This document shows positions 47,179 through 56,480 of a stretch of DNA of 64,000 bases, one piece after another (position 1 is the stretch's first letter; each line of letters opens with the position of its first letter). The notes beneath the pieces are model-generated. The model made no database searches, was not told the DNA's origin, and saw nothing but the letters and a program-made list of their open reading frames with translations. The position numbers were made by a program, and so were the translations under genes. This stretch comes from Chloroflexota bacterium (GTDB lineage Bacteria; Chloroflexota; Anaerolineae; Anaerolineales; Anaerolineaceae). The stretch spans positions 1 to 64,000 of the forward strand of contig JAAZNC010000049.1 of assembly GCA_012798455.1 (NCBI GenBank), read 5' to 3'.

Positions 47179-48557
47179 GCAAATGACTCCACGATTTTCT
47201 TGAACAAATCTCCTCTTTCCTCAAAATCTTTATAGGCATCATAACTGGTACAACCAGGGGAGAGCAGCACCACATCACCTTCTTTCACTATTTTTGCGGT
47301 AGCCCGCACTGCCTCAGACATGGATAGGTGTTTTTCCAGCATATAAGGGAACTGCCCGTGTTCATAATCAATCAGCGTTTTTTCGATCATGTCAGCTGCT
47401 TCACCAAATAAAACAATATGTCGTGCACGTTGATGCATTTCAGCGGCCAATTCCGTCCATGGTAATTTCTTGTCGCGCCCACCTAACAGCAATACCAGAG
47501 GCTGGTCGAACGCATGGATAGCAGCCATGGTGCGTTCAGGTGCAGTTGCAATGGAATCGTTATACCAATCTGCACCATGCCAGCGACGCACGAATTCAAG
47601 ACGGTGGGGAATGCCCTTGACCCGGTCAATGCCTGCCTGGATCGCTTCAGGTGGAAAGCCGGCAGCGAAGGCAATAGCACTGGCAGCCAGCGCATTCATA
47701 ATATTATGAGCACCCGCCAGATGAATGCAATCCATGCTACAGAGTTGCTGGATTTGCCCATGATCATTGATACAAAGATGGTCATCCTGCAGGAATGTCC
47801 CAATGGAGGAGGAACCCAAAGCTTGTATACCGAAGGAAATCAATTTCCCATGCACGGAAGTATGCAGATCCCAGGCGCCCGCATTCTCGCGGTTGAGAAC
47901 CGCAATATTTTCGGCTGTCTGGTAATCCAGAATATGTGCCTTGGCTTGAGCATAAGCTTGCATGCTACCGTGCCGATCGAGATGATTGGGGGTGATGTTG
48001 GTAATAGCAGCAATGGCGGGTGAGATGGTCATTAATTCAAGCTGGAAGCTAGAGAGTTCTAATATCACAATATCGGTGGGTTGAATAGCATCCAGATCAT
48101 TGATCAGGGGGGTGCCTATATTGCCACCCACCCAGGCTTTTTGTCCCGAATGGCAAGTCTGACGGGCGATTTCTCCCACCAAAGTAGTGGCAGTGGTCTT
48201 ACCGGCAGAACCGGTGATGCCGATCGAACGGGCGCGGAGCCTTTCGAAAAAGATCTGAGAGTCATTGGACAGGGGAATAGCGCGTTTCTGTGCTTCCAGG
48301 ATGATAGGAAGGGTAAGCGGTACTCCACCTGAAACACACACCAGATCGCAGTTCTCTAACAAGGAAAGAGGATGTTCTCCAAAACAAGTTTGCACGTGTA
48401 GCTGTGCCATCTGTGTGGCAATTTCAGCCATTTGCTCCAGCGGTTTGCCATCATTGAGCGTGACCGATGCACCTTGAGTGGAAAGGAAATGCACCAGAGC
48501 AATCCCTTGCCGGGCTGCTCCGATCACCAACACTTTCTTTCCTCTGAAATCCTTCAT
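47175..48557 (-). CDS. murD: UDP-N-acetylmuramoylalanine--D-glutamate ligase
   Basis: Second stem-peptide ligase, 460 residues. N-terminal uracil-binding domain (KKVLVIGAARQGIALVHFL), P-loop GITGSAGKTTATTLVG, NITPNHLDRHGSM, and the C-terminal RWHGADWYNDSIATAPERTMAAI with LLLGGRDKKLPW. Complete and typical. It is four bases past the mraY stop and overlaps ftsW by four bases. Confidence 0.97.
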   Translation of the reverse strand: MKDFRGKKVLVIGAARQGIALVHFLSTQGASVTLNDGKPLEQMAEIATQMAQLHVQTCFGEHPLSLLENCDLVCVSGGVPLTLPIILEAQKRAIPLSNDSQIFFERLRARSIGITGSAGKTTATTLVGEIARQTCHSGQKAWVGGNIGTPLINDLDAIQPTDIVILELSSFQLELMTISPAIAAITNITPNHLDRHGSMQAYAQAKAHILDYQTAENIAVLNRENAGAWDLHTSVHGKLISFGIQALGSSSIGTFLQDDHLCINDHGQIQQLCSMDCIHLAGAHNIMNALAASAIAFAAGFPPEAIQAGIDRVKGIPHRLEFVRRWHGADWYNDSIATAPERTMAAIHAFDQPLVLLLGGRDKKLPWTELAAEMHQRARHIVLFGEAADMIEKTLIDYEHGQFPYMLEKHLSMSEAVRATAKIVKEGDVVLLSPGCTSYDAYKDFEERGDLFKKIVESFA

Positions 48558-48561
48558 CCAA

Positions 48562-49557
48562 TTACCTCACGCGACTAATAGCAATACCGATCAAGACGGA
48601 CAGCAAATTTACAATCCAGAAACGCTGCATTACCTGTGTTTCACTCCAACCGGAAAGCTCAAAATGATGGTGCAAGGGCGCCATCTTGAAGAGCCGTTTT
48701 CCACCGGAAAAGCGAAAATAGATGATCTGCAACATGACACTCAATACTTCACTGGTAGGGATGATGGCAATGATGGGCAACAGCAACCATTGCCCGGTCA
48801 TCAATGCAACTACACCCAGGGTGGCACCCAATGCCAGTGACCCGGCATCACCCATGAACAACTGGGCGGGATGCACATTGAACCACAGAAAACCGAATAA
48901 AGCACCCACGATGGTGAAACAAAAATTTGCTAAAAAAATCTGTCCTTGCATCAGAGCGATCACACCAAAGGCAGCGAATGCGGTGATCGAGATCAAACTT
49001 GCCAATCCATCCAAACCGTCTGTGAAATTCACAGCGTTGGAATAACCCACGATGATAATAGTTGCAATGGGAATGAATGCCATACCCAGCGGAATGGAAT
49101 CGGGATAACCTGGCCAGAATAATTCGGGTACATGCAGAGCATATTTCAATAGAAAAGCGGTTACCAGGGCAAAAATGGTTTGCATCAGGAATTTGACGGT
49201 GGCTGACATCCCCAACCCCTTACGAGGACCGCGGATCCCTTCCCAATCGTCGATCGCACCCAAGATACTGTAGATAACCATTACAACCAATGGAACCAAC
49301 ACGGAATAGCCGGAGATATCAAAACCGAGCAAAGTAGCAGCATTCATCAAAATGGTAAGAATGACCACCGGCACGATAATGATGAATCCACCCATGGTGG
49401 GGGTTCCCAGTTTCTCGATATGACTTTCTGGTCCATCTTCGCGTATGATCTTGCCAATCTTGAAATGGCGCATTAGTTTAATCAATGGTCCTCCCCAGAT
49501 AAGGGAGAGGATAAAACTCAACGCTACCATGGTTATCGAAACATTCGTCTCTTTCAT
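48562..49557 (-). CDS. mraY: Phospho-N-acetylmuramoyl-pentapeptide-transferase
   Basis: Integral membrane enzyme that makes lipid I from UDP-MurNAc-pentapeptide and undecaprenyl phosphate. 331 residues, about ten spans. Catalytic and signature motifs: IEKLGTPTMGGFIIIV, GAIDDWEG (the DD pair), AVNFTDGLDGLA, FMGDAGSLALG and the MAPLHHHFELSGWSE loop. It overlaps murF by four bases. Confidence 0.97.
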   Translation of the reverse strand: MKETNVSITMVALSFILSLIWGGPLIKLMRHFKIGKIIREDGPESHIEKLGTPTMGGFIIIVPVVILTILMNAATLLGFDISGYSVLVPLVVMVIYSILGAIDDWEGIRGPRKGLGMSATVKFLMQTIFALVTAFLLKYALHVPELFWPGYPDSIPLGMAFIPIATIIIVGYSNAVNFTDGLDGLASLISITAFAAFGVIALMQGQIFLANFCFTIVGALFGFLWFNVHPAQLFMGDAGSLALGATLGVVALMTGQWLLLPIIAIIPTSEVLSVMLQIIYFRFSGGKRLFKMAPLHHHFELSGWSETQVMQRFWIVNLLSVLIGIAISRVR

Positions 49558-50966
49558 AATGTTTTCTCCAGGGCAGATGCAATGGTATCCATGCGCAAAC
49601 CATGAGAACCTTTGATGAGAACCACATCTTCAGCGTTCAGGTTGTATTTCAATACCTGCACAGCTTGTGTTGAATCTGCTACTGTGGTGATATCTTTTTC
49701 TGCAAGTCCATGTTGATGGGCTGAAGCGGCGATGATCTTACCCAAATTACCTACGGTGATGAGGTGATTGACTACTGCAGCAGCGCGTTCTCCAACCTGC
49801 TGATGCCCAATTTGTTCATACTCGCCAAGTTCCAACATATCGCCCAATACCGCAATCTTGTGTCCTCTTAATTCATCCAGTAGATCCAAAGCAGCGATCA
49901 TGGATTCGGGAGTGGCATTGTAGGTGTCATCGAGGATCAGCGCGCCGGATTCAGCACGAGCGGTCACCAAACGCAGCTGAGAATGTCCTTTTTGCAAACC
50001 GGTGACAATCTCATCCCATTGCATACCGGCTGCCAAACCAGCTGCGGATGCTCGTAAAATTGTTTGCACCGAGTGTTTTCCCAGCATAGGAACCTGCACA
50101 TGGAAAGTATGTTCCTGATGATGAATGTCAAAGGTAATACCATTCAATCCCTTGCCTTGAATGTCATCCGCCCAGAGATGTGCATCAGATGAAAGACCAT
50201 AATAAATCACCGCGGCACGGGTTTCTTGGTTCATGGAGCGTACCAGGGGATCATCGTAATTTAGAATGGCAAAACCATCCTCAGGCAAGGATTGCACCAA
50301 TTCTGCTTTGCCTTTAGCAATCACCTGCTGCGATCCGGCTCGTTCAGCATGCACCGTTCCAATATTGGTGACGATGCCAATGTGTGGTACGGCAATATCG
50401 CACAAGAAACGAATTTCACCGGGATAGTAAAAACCCATCTCCGCCACGATGCAATCATGTCCATAACCAGCATTGATCAGAGTAAGGGGCAGCCCAATTT
50501 CATTGTTGTAGTTGCCCGGATTCTTATGGGTATGAAAATGTTGACCAAGAACCTCTGCCACCAGCTCTTTGGTGGATGATTTTCCTACACTGCCGGTGAT
50601 ACCGATCACGGTAGGGTTGATGATGCGCCGCTGGCGGGCGGCAATGGTCTGCATGGCTTGCAGTGAATCCTTGACCTTGATACAGAAAGGTTGGTCTGGA
50701 ATGTGGATGGGTTCGGAACTATTCTTGTCTAGATCAATGAGGGGATAATTACAGGAGACATCCTGATCAATCACCGCAACCAGTGCACCATTTTCGAAAG
50801 CTTTTGAAATATACGCATGCCCATCTACCCTTTCACCTTTGATAGCGAAAAACAGAGAGCCGGGTAGAACACGACGTGAATCGACGGTAGCTTCGGAAAG
50901 AATCCAATCCGCAGAGGCGCTGAGCGATGTATCGAATGCCGCAAAAAGATCAGTTAGCTTGATCAT
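49554..50966 (-). CDS. murF: UDP-MurNAc-tripeptide--D-Ala-D-Ala ligase
   Basis: Adds the D-Ala-D-Ala dipeptide to the stem. It has the N-terminal SRRVLPGSLFFAIKGERVDGH domain, P-loop GITGSVGKSSTKELV, the NYNNEIGLPLTL substrate region, and LILDDTYNATPESM in the C-terminal part. The start is the ATG at 50966 (470 residues) with AAGGAAG ahead, overlapping the ftsI stop by 17 bases. Because it overlaps ftsI, no murE lies in the position it normally takes. Confidence 0.95.
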   Translation of the reverse strand: MIKLTDLFAAFDTSLSASADWILSEATVDSRRVLPGSLFFAIKGERVDGHAYISKAFENGALVAVIDQDVSCNYPLIDLDKNSSEPIHIPDQPFCIKVKDSLQAMQTIAARQRRIINPTVIGITGSVGKSSTKELVAEVLGQHFHTHKNPGNYNNEIGLPLTLINAGYGHDCIVAEMGFYYPGEIRFLCDIAVPHIGIVTNIGTVHAERAGSQQVIAKGKAELVQSLPEDGFAILNYDDPLVRSMNQETRAAVIYYGLSSDAHLWADDIQGKGLNGITFDIHHQEHTFHVQVPMLGKHSVQTILRASAAGLAAGMQWDEIVTGLQKGHSQLRLVTARAESGALILDDTYNATPESMIAALDLLDELRGHKIAVLGDMLELGEYEQIGHQQVGERAAAVVNHLITVGNLGKIIAASAHQHGLAEKDITTVADSTQAVQVLKYNLNAEDVVLIKGSHGLRMDTIASALEKTL

Positions 50967-52761
50967 TATCACTTCCTTGCGCAAATAGAGTGTGGCGTAC
51001 GGAATCAGGAGGAATATTTAGCATGGTCACCAATTCTTCGGCGATATCATGGAAAACAGGAGCTGCCACATAAGAACCCCAGTAGCCAATTTCCGGATCC
51101 GGTTTTTCGATCCATACATATACCAGGAACTGCGGGTCATCCACCGGACCCCAACCCACGAAGGAGGTATTGGACAAGGCGGAATCATATTTGCCGTCAT
51201 CGGGGACCTCTGCCGTTCCAGTTTTGCCTGCAATGCGGTAATTATCGATGAGTGCCAGAGAGCCTTCTCCACCTGCCAGTGACTGTGCCAGCAATTCATT
51301 GAGCATATCAGCGGTCTTTTCACTGACCGGTACACCCAGCACCTGAGGAGTGGTCTCATAGATCTGCCCATCCTGAATGATAGCTTTTACCACGTGGGGT
51401 TTCATCATCTTTCCCCCATTCGCAATGGAAGCAATCGAAGTTGCCATTTGAATGGGAGTAACGGCTACACCCTGCCCGAAGGAATTGGTAGCCAGATTGA
51501 TGGGCCACCAATCATCATCACCAGGAACGCTCATAGGCCAGATCTCTTCACCACCCAAATCAATATTAGTGCGGCGTCCAATGCCGAAAGCCTGCATATA
51601 AGAATAGAACTTTTCGGATCCCATCTCGGTTGCGATGGTTGCCAGACAAACGTTCAGCGAGTTTTGCATGCAACCCAGTATATCCTGCTCCCCCCAAGCT
51701 TTACGGTTCCAGTTGTAGATATAACTGCCGTAATATTCGAAATAAGTGCCAATGTTGAATTTGGATTTCAGATCTACCTCCCCAGCATCCAGTGCAGCTG
51801 CCATGGTCAGTACCTTGAAAACAGAACCTGGTTCATAAGTTTCCGAAATAGCACGGTTGAAGGGAGTGGTATCTTTTAATTCCTCTTCATAGACCCAGTA
51901 CTGGTTCAAATTAATATGAGGTTGGGTTGCCATGGCAAGGATCTCACCATTGCGGGGGTCCATCACGATGACGGTACCTGATTCGGCTTTGAAATGTTCT
52001 ACCGCCTCATCCAGTTTTTCTTCAACCATCGCCTGTATCTCCCGGTCGATGGTAAGTACCAAACTGGCACCAGATGGAAGTTTGGGCGTCTCTTCGATCA
52101 TGTAAGGATCAAGGGGAATTTCAACAGTTACCGGAGGACCAGAGAGGATATCGTTGTAATATTCTTCCACACCGTAAAATCCTTCCCCGTTTTTTCGATC
52201 ACGGAATTTATAGAACCCCAGGATGTTTGAAGCAAGTGTGTTTTCAGGATAGCTGCGTTGCAGGTGAGGATACCAGACCATACCCCGCAAGCTGGGTTGG
52301 TCTGGATCCTCTCCACCTGGGTTGAGCGTTTCATATTCACTCTTGATCGCGGACAAAGCATCGATCACACCACTGGGAAGAAAATCGGCGATGATGCCAT
52401 AAATGTTCTTACCATTGTCGTAATCCAATGCTGCTGTTTCTAAGGCTTTTTCATAATCTACTTCAGGAATGGCAGATAGTGTTTCGGCGATGGTTTTGGC
52501 ATTCTTTACATATTGCAGTAGTACTCCGACCTCGTAGACCTCTTCGTTGCCCGCTAGTAAATGACCCCAACGATCGTAGATATTTCCTCGTTCAGGGTAG
52601 ACGATCTTCTTTTCATAGGTATATTGTTCATCTGCCCATTCACTGAGTGCCACATATGCGTTGCTGGCTTGAATATGGAACAGTTGGAAAATAATCAGGA
52701 CCGATATAAAGGTACAAATCGCTCCGATCAGGTTGAGACGACCTGTCGATTTGTATCTCAT
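50950..52761 (-). CDS. ftsI: Septal transpeptidase (class B PBP, FtsI/PBP2-like)
   Basis: A 603-residue bitopic penicillin-binding protein that cross-links septal peptidoglycan. One N-terminal membrane span (INLIGAICTFISVLIIFQLF in outline), a dimerisation/pedestal domain from about residue 50, then the transpeptidase with SxxK in EPGSVFKVL (near 310), SxN in MQNSLNVCL and KTG in IAGKTGTAEVP. No PASTA domain is visible. Its partner is FtsW. It overlaps the FtsL-like gene by four bases. Confidence 0.94.
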   Translation of the reverse strand: MRYKSTGRLNLIGAICTFISVLIIFQLFHIQASNAYVALSEWADEQYTYEKKIVYPERGNIYDRWGHLLAGNEEVYEVGVLLQYVKNAKTIAETLSAIPEVDYEKALETAALDYDNGKNIYGIIADFLPSGVIDALSAIKSEYETLNPGGEDPDQPSLRGMVWYPHLQRSYPENTLASNILGFYKFRDRKNGEGFYGVEEYYNDILSGPPVTVEIPLDPYMIEETPKLPSGASLVLTIDREIQAMVEEKLDEAVEHFKAESGTVIVMDPRNGEILAMATQPHINLNQYWVYEEELKDTTPFNRAISETYEPGSVFKVLTMAAALDAGEVDLKSKFNIGTYFEYYGSYIYNWNRKAWGEQDILGCMQNSLNVCLATIATEMGSEKFYSYMQAFGIGRRTNIDLGGEEIWPMSVPGDDDWWPINLATNSFGQGVAVTPIQMATSIASIANGGKMMKPHVVKAIIQDGQIYETTPQVLGVPVSEKTADMLNELLAQSLAGGEGSLALIDNYRIAGKTGTAEVPDDGKYDSALSNTSFVGWGPVDDPQFLVYVWIEKPDPEIGYWGSYVAAPVFHDIAEELVTMLNIPPDSVRHTLFAQGSDNDQAN

Positions 52762-53225
52762 GATTGCACCTCTTCGTCTGGTTCAGAGAAGAGCATTTCT
52801 TGGATAAAATCCCATAATGATTGCTGATACGCAGAGTTCAAGAGAATATCACTCTCAGAATTGTTGCCAGGAGCAGGGGAAGTGAGATCAATACCACGCC
52901 CGGGATAAGAAGGCAGCACCATATATGCAATATTATCGCCAGTGATTTTGATGTAGCCTAGTTTTTCTGCTCTTTTTTCCATGTTTCCATTGGAAACCAG
53001 CCAGGCTAATTGGGTATTCTCATTTGCCACTTGACGTTGCAGTTCTTCACGTTTGTCCATAAAGGAACGTATCTCCAAACCAGCTGCTGCTGCTTGAGCG
53101 CTGAAGACCAGATATAGTGCCAGAACGGTGCCCAGAGCAATCACCGGAAGTACATACAACCCCATTTTCTGAAGTTGTTTGCGACGTGGCGTTGTTTTGT
53201 ATGCCTGGACAAGTTTCTTTTGCAT
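52758..53225 (-). CDS. ftsL: FtsL-like division protein
   Basis: A 155-residue bitopic protein: a short basic cytoplasmic part (KTTPRRKQLQK), one membrane span (MGLYVLPVIALGTVLALYLVF), a heptad-like segment (FMDKREELQRQVANENTQLAWLVS) and a C-terminal tail with a second proline-rich half. Shape and position between rsmH and ftsI identify it as FtsL/FtsB-type; primary sequence similarity in this family is low. I use the ATG at 53225, four bases past the rsmH stop; its ribosome-binding site is weak. The tail of about 70 residues is longer than usual. Confidence 0.78.
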   Translation of the reverse strand: MQKKLVQAYKTTPRRKQLQKMGLYVLPVIALGTVLALYLVFSAQAAAAGLEIRSFMDKREELQRQVANENTQLAWLVSNGNMEKRAEKLGYIKITGDNIAYMVLPSYPGRGIDLTSPAPGNNSESDILLNSAYQQSLWDFIQEMLFSEPDEEVQS

Positions 53226-53229
53226 AATG

Positions 53230-54168
53230 TCAACCGATTTTCTGTGCAACCCGTAACTTTGCACTGCGCGATCGGGGGTTTATTTTAATCTCATCTTCCG
53301 AAGCCAAGACAGGCTTTTTGGTGAGAACTTTCAAAGTTGCTTTATGTCCACAGATGCAGGTAGGCTGCTCAGGGGGGCAGATGCAGTCTCTGGATTCCTG
53401 CCGGAAAAACTCCTTTACTAAGCGATCTTCGAGTGAGTGGAAAGAGATCACTGCGATCCTCCCTTCGTCTTTTAGGCGATTGGCAGCCGAGCGGATGCCA
53501 ATCTTGATGGTATGCAATTCATCATTCACAGCCATGCGCACAGCCTGAAAAGTGCGGGTGGCTGGGTGAATCTTGCCACGTTGACCGTGGTAAACCTGCA
53601 TGACCACATCAGCTAACTGGATGGTGGTATGAAATGGTCGAGCTGCGCAAATGGCTCGGGCAATTGCATACGCTTTGGGTTCTTCACCATAATTTTGCAG
53701 TATGGATATCAGATCTGCTTCTTTCCACTGATTTACTACCTCCTGAGCGGTCAGTGGAGAAGCGATATCGAAACGCATATCCAACGGTCCCTCTTTAAGA
53801 AAAGAAAAACCACGTATAGCTTCGTCTACCTGCATGGATGATACTCCCAGGTCAAAAAGAGCGCCATCCAGTGCATCCCAACCCAATTCGCGCAAGGTCT
53901 GCTCAAGTTGGGTATAGGAACGATGAAAGAAATGGATATGATCAGAAAAAGAATTCAATCGTTCTTTGGCGATGGAGAGTGCCTCTTTATCGAGGTCAAA
54001 ACTGATCAACTCTCCGTCAGGCTGGCAGGCTTTTAAAATTGCTTCGGCATGACCTCCTGCGCCCAGTGTAGCATCAAGGTAGCGTCCCTTGTTTTTCGGG
54101 TTAAGGTACGTCAGGACTTCCCGATTGAGTACTGGAACATGAGGATACAAGAGAGCGGGTTGCATCAA
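53230..54168 (-). CDS. rsmH: 16S rRNA (cytosine1402-N4)-methyltransferase
   Basis: Methylates C1402 of 16S rRNA at N4. 312 residues. It shows the N-terminal HVPVLNREVLTYL, the SAM motif YLDATLGAGGHAEAIL, LFDLGVSSMQVDEAIRGFSF, and the C-terminal SFHSLEDRLVKEFF with a cysteine cluster (CICPPEQPTCICGH). It is the second gene of the dcw cluster and overlaps mraZ by four bases. Confidence 0.97.
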   Translation of the reverse strand: MMQPALLYPHVPVLNREVLTYLNPKNKGRYLDATLGAGGHAEAILKACQPDGELISFDLDKEALSIAKERLNSFSDHIHFFHRSYTQLEQTLRELGWDALDGALFDLGVSSMQVDEAIRGFSFLKEGPLDMRFDIASPLTAQEVVNQWKEADLISILQNYGEEPKAYAIARAICAARPFHTTIQLADVVMQVYHGQRGKIHPATRTFQAVRMAVNDELHTIKIGIRSAANRLKDEGRIAVISFHSLEDRLVKEFFRQESRDCICPPEQPTCICGHKATLKVLTKKPVLASEDEIKINPRSRSAKLRVAQKIG

Positions 54169-54608
54169 GACTCCTCAAAAGTAAGATTCAAGCACTCAAA
54201 TTTTTTGTTCCTAAGATCAGGTTTCCGCATTTCATCTGATTTGTCACGCCATTGCGAAGAAGACCAGATCTCGAAGTAATCTCCTGCTCCGGTGATAACC
54301 ACGTTTGTGTCTAAATTCACCATATCGCGCAGGTTTTGTGGGATTAAGATGCGTCCGGCTTTGTCAGACTCGACTAAAACTCCGAACGAGTAGATTAGAT
54401 GGCGTAGGTCTCGTGTCGATGTATCAATGATGTTATTAGTACGAAGATTGTGAGATAATATATTGAAATTATGTTGGCTCATACACATCAAATTATCGTC
54501 AAATCCGAGGGTGATATAAGTACCTTCTGCGAGTTCATCACGAAAACGGGCAGGGATGGTCAATCTCCCTTTTTCATCTATGGTGTGTTCGTACTGCCCG
54601 AAGAACAT
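54165..54608 (-). CDS. mraZ: Transcriptional regulator MraZ
   Basis: Ring-forming SpoVT/AbrB-type DNA-binding protein that controls the dcw operon. It holds two AbrB-like repeats: MFFGQYEHTIDEKGRLTIPARFR at the N-terminus and VESDKAGRILIPQNLR near residue 85. I start it at the ATG at 54608 (147 residues), at the usual first residues of the family and behind AAGAGGTAG. The MraZ box at 54655-54689 lies upstream, so it probably autoregulates. Confidence 0.95.
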   Translation of the reverse strand: MFFGQYEHTIDEKGRLTIPARFRDELAEGTYITLGFDDNLMCMSQHNFNILSHNLRTNNIIDTSTRDLRHLIYSFGVLVESDKAGRILIPQNLRDMVNLDTNVVITGAGDYFEIWSSSQWRDKSDEMRKPDLRNKKFECLNLTFEES

Positions 54609-54654
54609 GTGTTCTACCTCTTGGAATAGCCAGAACGCCGGCACATTACCGGCG

Positions 54655-54689
54655 CTCCACTTTCACCCATTTTTCTCCACTTGTTCCCA
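54655..54689 (-). promoter_or_regulatory. MraZ box, four repeats
   Basis: Read on the minus strand, TGGGA, TGGAG, TGGGT and TGGAG recur every 10 bases (54685-54689, 54675-54679, 54665-54669, 54655-54659). This is the direct-repeat layout of MraZ operators (TGGGN spaced by one helical turn). The predicted transcription start of mraZ lies within it. Confidence 0.88.
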
Positions 54690-54690
54690 C

Positions 54691-54719
54691 ATTATAACTA
54701 ATTTTGGGGAGCAATACAA
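54691..54719 (-). promoter_or_regulatory. Promoter of the dcw cluster
   Basis: Minus-strand TTGTAT (54714-54719), a 17-base spacer and a consensus TATAAT (54691-54696), directly upstream of the MraZ box. Confidence 0.75.
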
Positions 54720-54776
54720 GCTATGTCAACCAATTTTGGGGTATTAATTTTTCTCTAATAAAGGAGGATTCTAGCG

Positions 54777-55745
54777 ATGTTTTTCGATATGCCATTGGAG
54801 GAATTGGAAAGATATCGTCCCGAACGGGATGAACCGGCTGATTTCTGGGATTTTTGGCAATGCACTTTGGATGAGAATAAGCGATTTCCTATCGCTCTCG
54901 AACTTGAGATAGTTGACTATGGAATTGACCTATTTGAAACATTGGATGTAACATTTGCGGGGTATAAGGGGCAACCAGTAAAAGCCTGGTTCATCAAACC
55001 AAAGAATACCTTGAAAGGTTTGCCCTGTGTGGTCCAATATATCGGTTATGGGGGTGGGCGAGGTTTCCCTATTGACTGGCTGCTTTGGCCGAGTGCTGGC
55101 TTTGCCACTCTGGTGATGGATACTCGTGGGCAGGGAGGTACCTGGCTGCAGGGTGATACTCCCGATCTGTCAGAAGCAGGTTCGAGCCCGCATATCCCCG
55201 GGTCTATGACGGATGGAATACTACAGCATGATCAGTATTACTACCGGCGTGTCTTTAGTGATGCGGTAAGAGCACTGGAAGCTGCCCGTAACTTACCCGG
55301 GGTCGATCCTGAGAAGATGGTAATAAGCGGGAAAAGCCAGGGCGGAGGCATCACCCTGGCAGTGAGTGGTCTGGATGAGCACATACAAGCTGTTATGGCG
55401 GATGTGCCATTTCTATGTCATTTCAAGCGGGCAGTGGCGATCACCGATGCTGCACCTTATAGTGAGATTGGGCGTTACTGTAAAACGCATCGTGATAAGA
55501 CCGAACAAGTATTTAGAACGCTGAGTTATTTTGACGGGATGAATTTCGTGACCAGAGCGAATGCTCCGGCATTATTCAGTGTAGGGCTGATGGATACAAT
55601 CTGCCCACCTTCTACTATCTATGGAGTTTTCAACCATTATCATGGTGAAAAGACCATACACCATTATATGTTTAACGAACATGATGGTGGAGGTTCGCAC
55701 CATGATCTGAAGAAGATCGCATTCATGAATAAATTATTTAAATGA
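54777..55745 (+). CDS. Acetyl xylan esterase / cephalosporin-C deacetylase family
   Basis: A 322-residue alpha/beta hydrolase of the AXE1 (carbohydrate esterase 7) family that removes acetyl groups from sugars. The N-terminal segment PLEELERYRPERDEPADFWDFW is typical of CE7. The nucleophile lies in ISGKSQGGG (usual GGSQGG), the acid in VGLMDTICPPST and the His in EHDGGG-like NEHDGGGSHH. The RGQGG loop (DTRGQGG) is also present. There is no signal peptide, so it would act on imported acetylated oligosaccharides. ATG follows AAAGGAGG. Monocistronic, divergent from mraZ. Confidence 0.93.
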   Translation: MFFDMPLEELERYRPERDEPADFWDFWQCTLDENKRFPIALELEIVDYGIDLFETLDVTFAGYKGQPVKAWFIKPKNTLKGLPCVVQYIGYGGGRGFPIDWLLWPSAGFATLVMDTRGQGGTWLQGDTPDLSEAGSSPHIPGSMTDGILQHDQYYYRRVFSDAVRALEAARNLPGVDPEKMVISGKSQGGGITLAVSGLDEHIQAVMADVPFLCHFKRAVAITDAAPYSEIGRYCKTHRDKTEQVFRTLSYFDGMNFVTRANAPALFSVGLMDTICPPSTIYGVFNHYHGEKTIHHYMFNEHDGGGSHHDLKKIAFMNKLFK

Positions 55746-55788
55746 AAAGAGGCGATTTACATTTTGAAATCGCCCCTTTATTTTTATC
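55746..55788. terminator. Bidirectional terminator between the esterase and the lipoprotein gene
   Basis: An 8-bp hairpin (55751-55758 and 55767-55774) followed on the plus strand by CCTTTATTTTTAT and on the minus strand by TCTTTTCATTT, between two convergent genes. Confidence 0.85.
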
Positions 55789-55803
55789 TATCCAGAAGAA
55801 ATT

Positions 55804-56331
55804 TTATTCAAAGCAGGGAGAGGGTTGGATGCTGCTGGCGCGATTTCCGCAGAAGGCAGAACTGCTGCTGAGCCGTCCGGTGAATTCATCTTCAGTTGAG
55901 TCGATGTACATATAGAAATCGCCCGAAGTGCCGTCAGTGTTCTCCCATGTTCCGATGATGGATCCACCATCTTCCTGGATCATTCCGATGAAGGAAATGG
56001 AATTGTGATTAGTAACAACGGTGGTTCCGCTGATCTTATCTCCCTGTACCAGGAAATTAATGGTATAGGCTTTACTTGAGTTGCCCATCCATATCTTCCA
56101 TTCGCCGTCCCAATCCACATTCTTGGTCACAACTGTGGTCGGTGCGATGGTGGAGGTGCTGACCGCCTTTTCTTCCTCGGCTGCAGCAGCTTCCGTATTG
56201 GTGGCAGCGGGTGGCAGGGTGGGGATCACTATTTCTTCCTGTTGAGTCTGGAAAAAGGGAAAACTGCAAGCCATCGAGATGATCGCCAGGCAGCTGATGC
56301 AAATGATCGCAAGATTGATGGGCTTTCTCAT
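55804..56331 (-). CDS. Putative lipoprotein of unknown function
   Basis: A 175-residue exported protein. The signal peptide ends in a lipobox (CLAIISMAC, Cys 22). A low-complexity Thr/Ala/Glu linker follows up to about residue 70, then a compact domain of alternating beta strands (DGEWKIWMG, INFLVQGDKISGTTVVTNHNS, GGSIIGTWENTDGTSGDFYMYID). The second part resembles small beta-barrel/lipocalin-like domains that report a change in polymer or ligand, but I do not recognise a named family. It has its own promoter. Confidence 0.7.
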   Translation of the reverse strand: MRKPINLAIICISCLAIISMACSFPFFQTQQEEIVIPTLPPAATNTEAAAAEEEKAVSTSTIAPTTVVTKNVDWDGEWKIWMGNSSKAYTINFLVQGDKISGTTVVTNHNSISFIGMIQEDGGSIIGTWENTDGTSGDFYMYIDSTEDEFTGRLSSSSAFCGNRASSIQPSPCFE

Positions 56332-56358
56332 GGTGTTCCTCCTAATATATACATCCTT

Positions 56359-56400
56359 ATTGTATGTTAAACGTCAAAAAATTCAATAAGGTTCCTTATT
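56359..56400 (-). promoter_or_regulatory. Promoter of the lipoprotein gene with inverted repeat
   Basis: Minus-strand TTGAAT (56381-56386), 16 bases, TACAAT (56359-56364). A 7-bp inverted repeat AATAAGG/CCTTATT (56385-56391 and 56394-56400) overlaps the -35, a possible operator. AATAAGG is seen again just downstream in the same promoter. Confidence 0.45.
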
Positions 56401-56480
56401 AACTATACAACATAATTCTAAACCTAAATCAAGCAGAATAAAAATTCTTCATTTACATTTATCCTAGATAATAAATGTGG

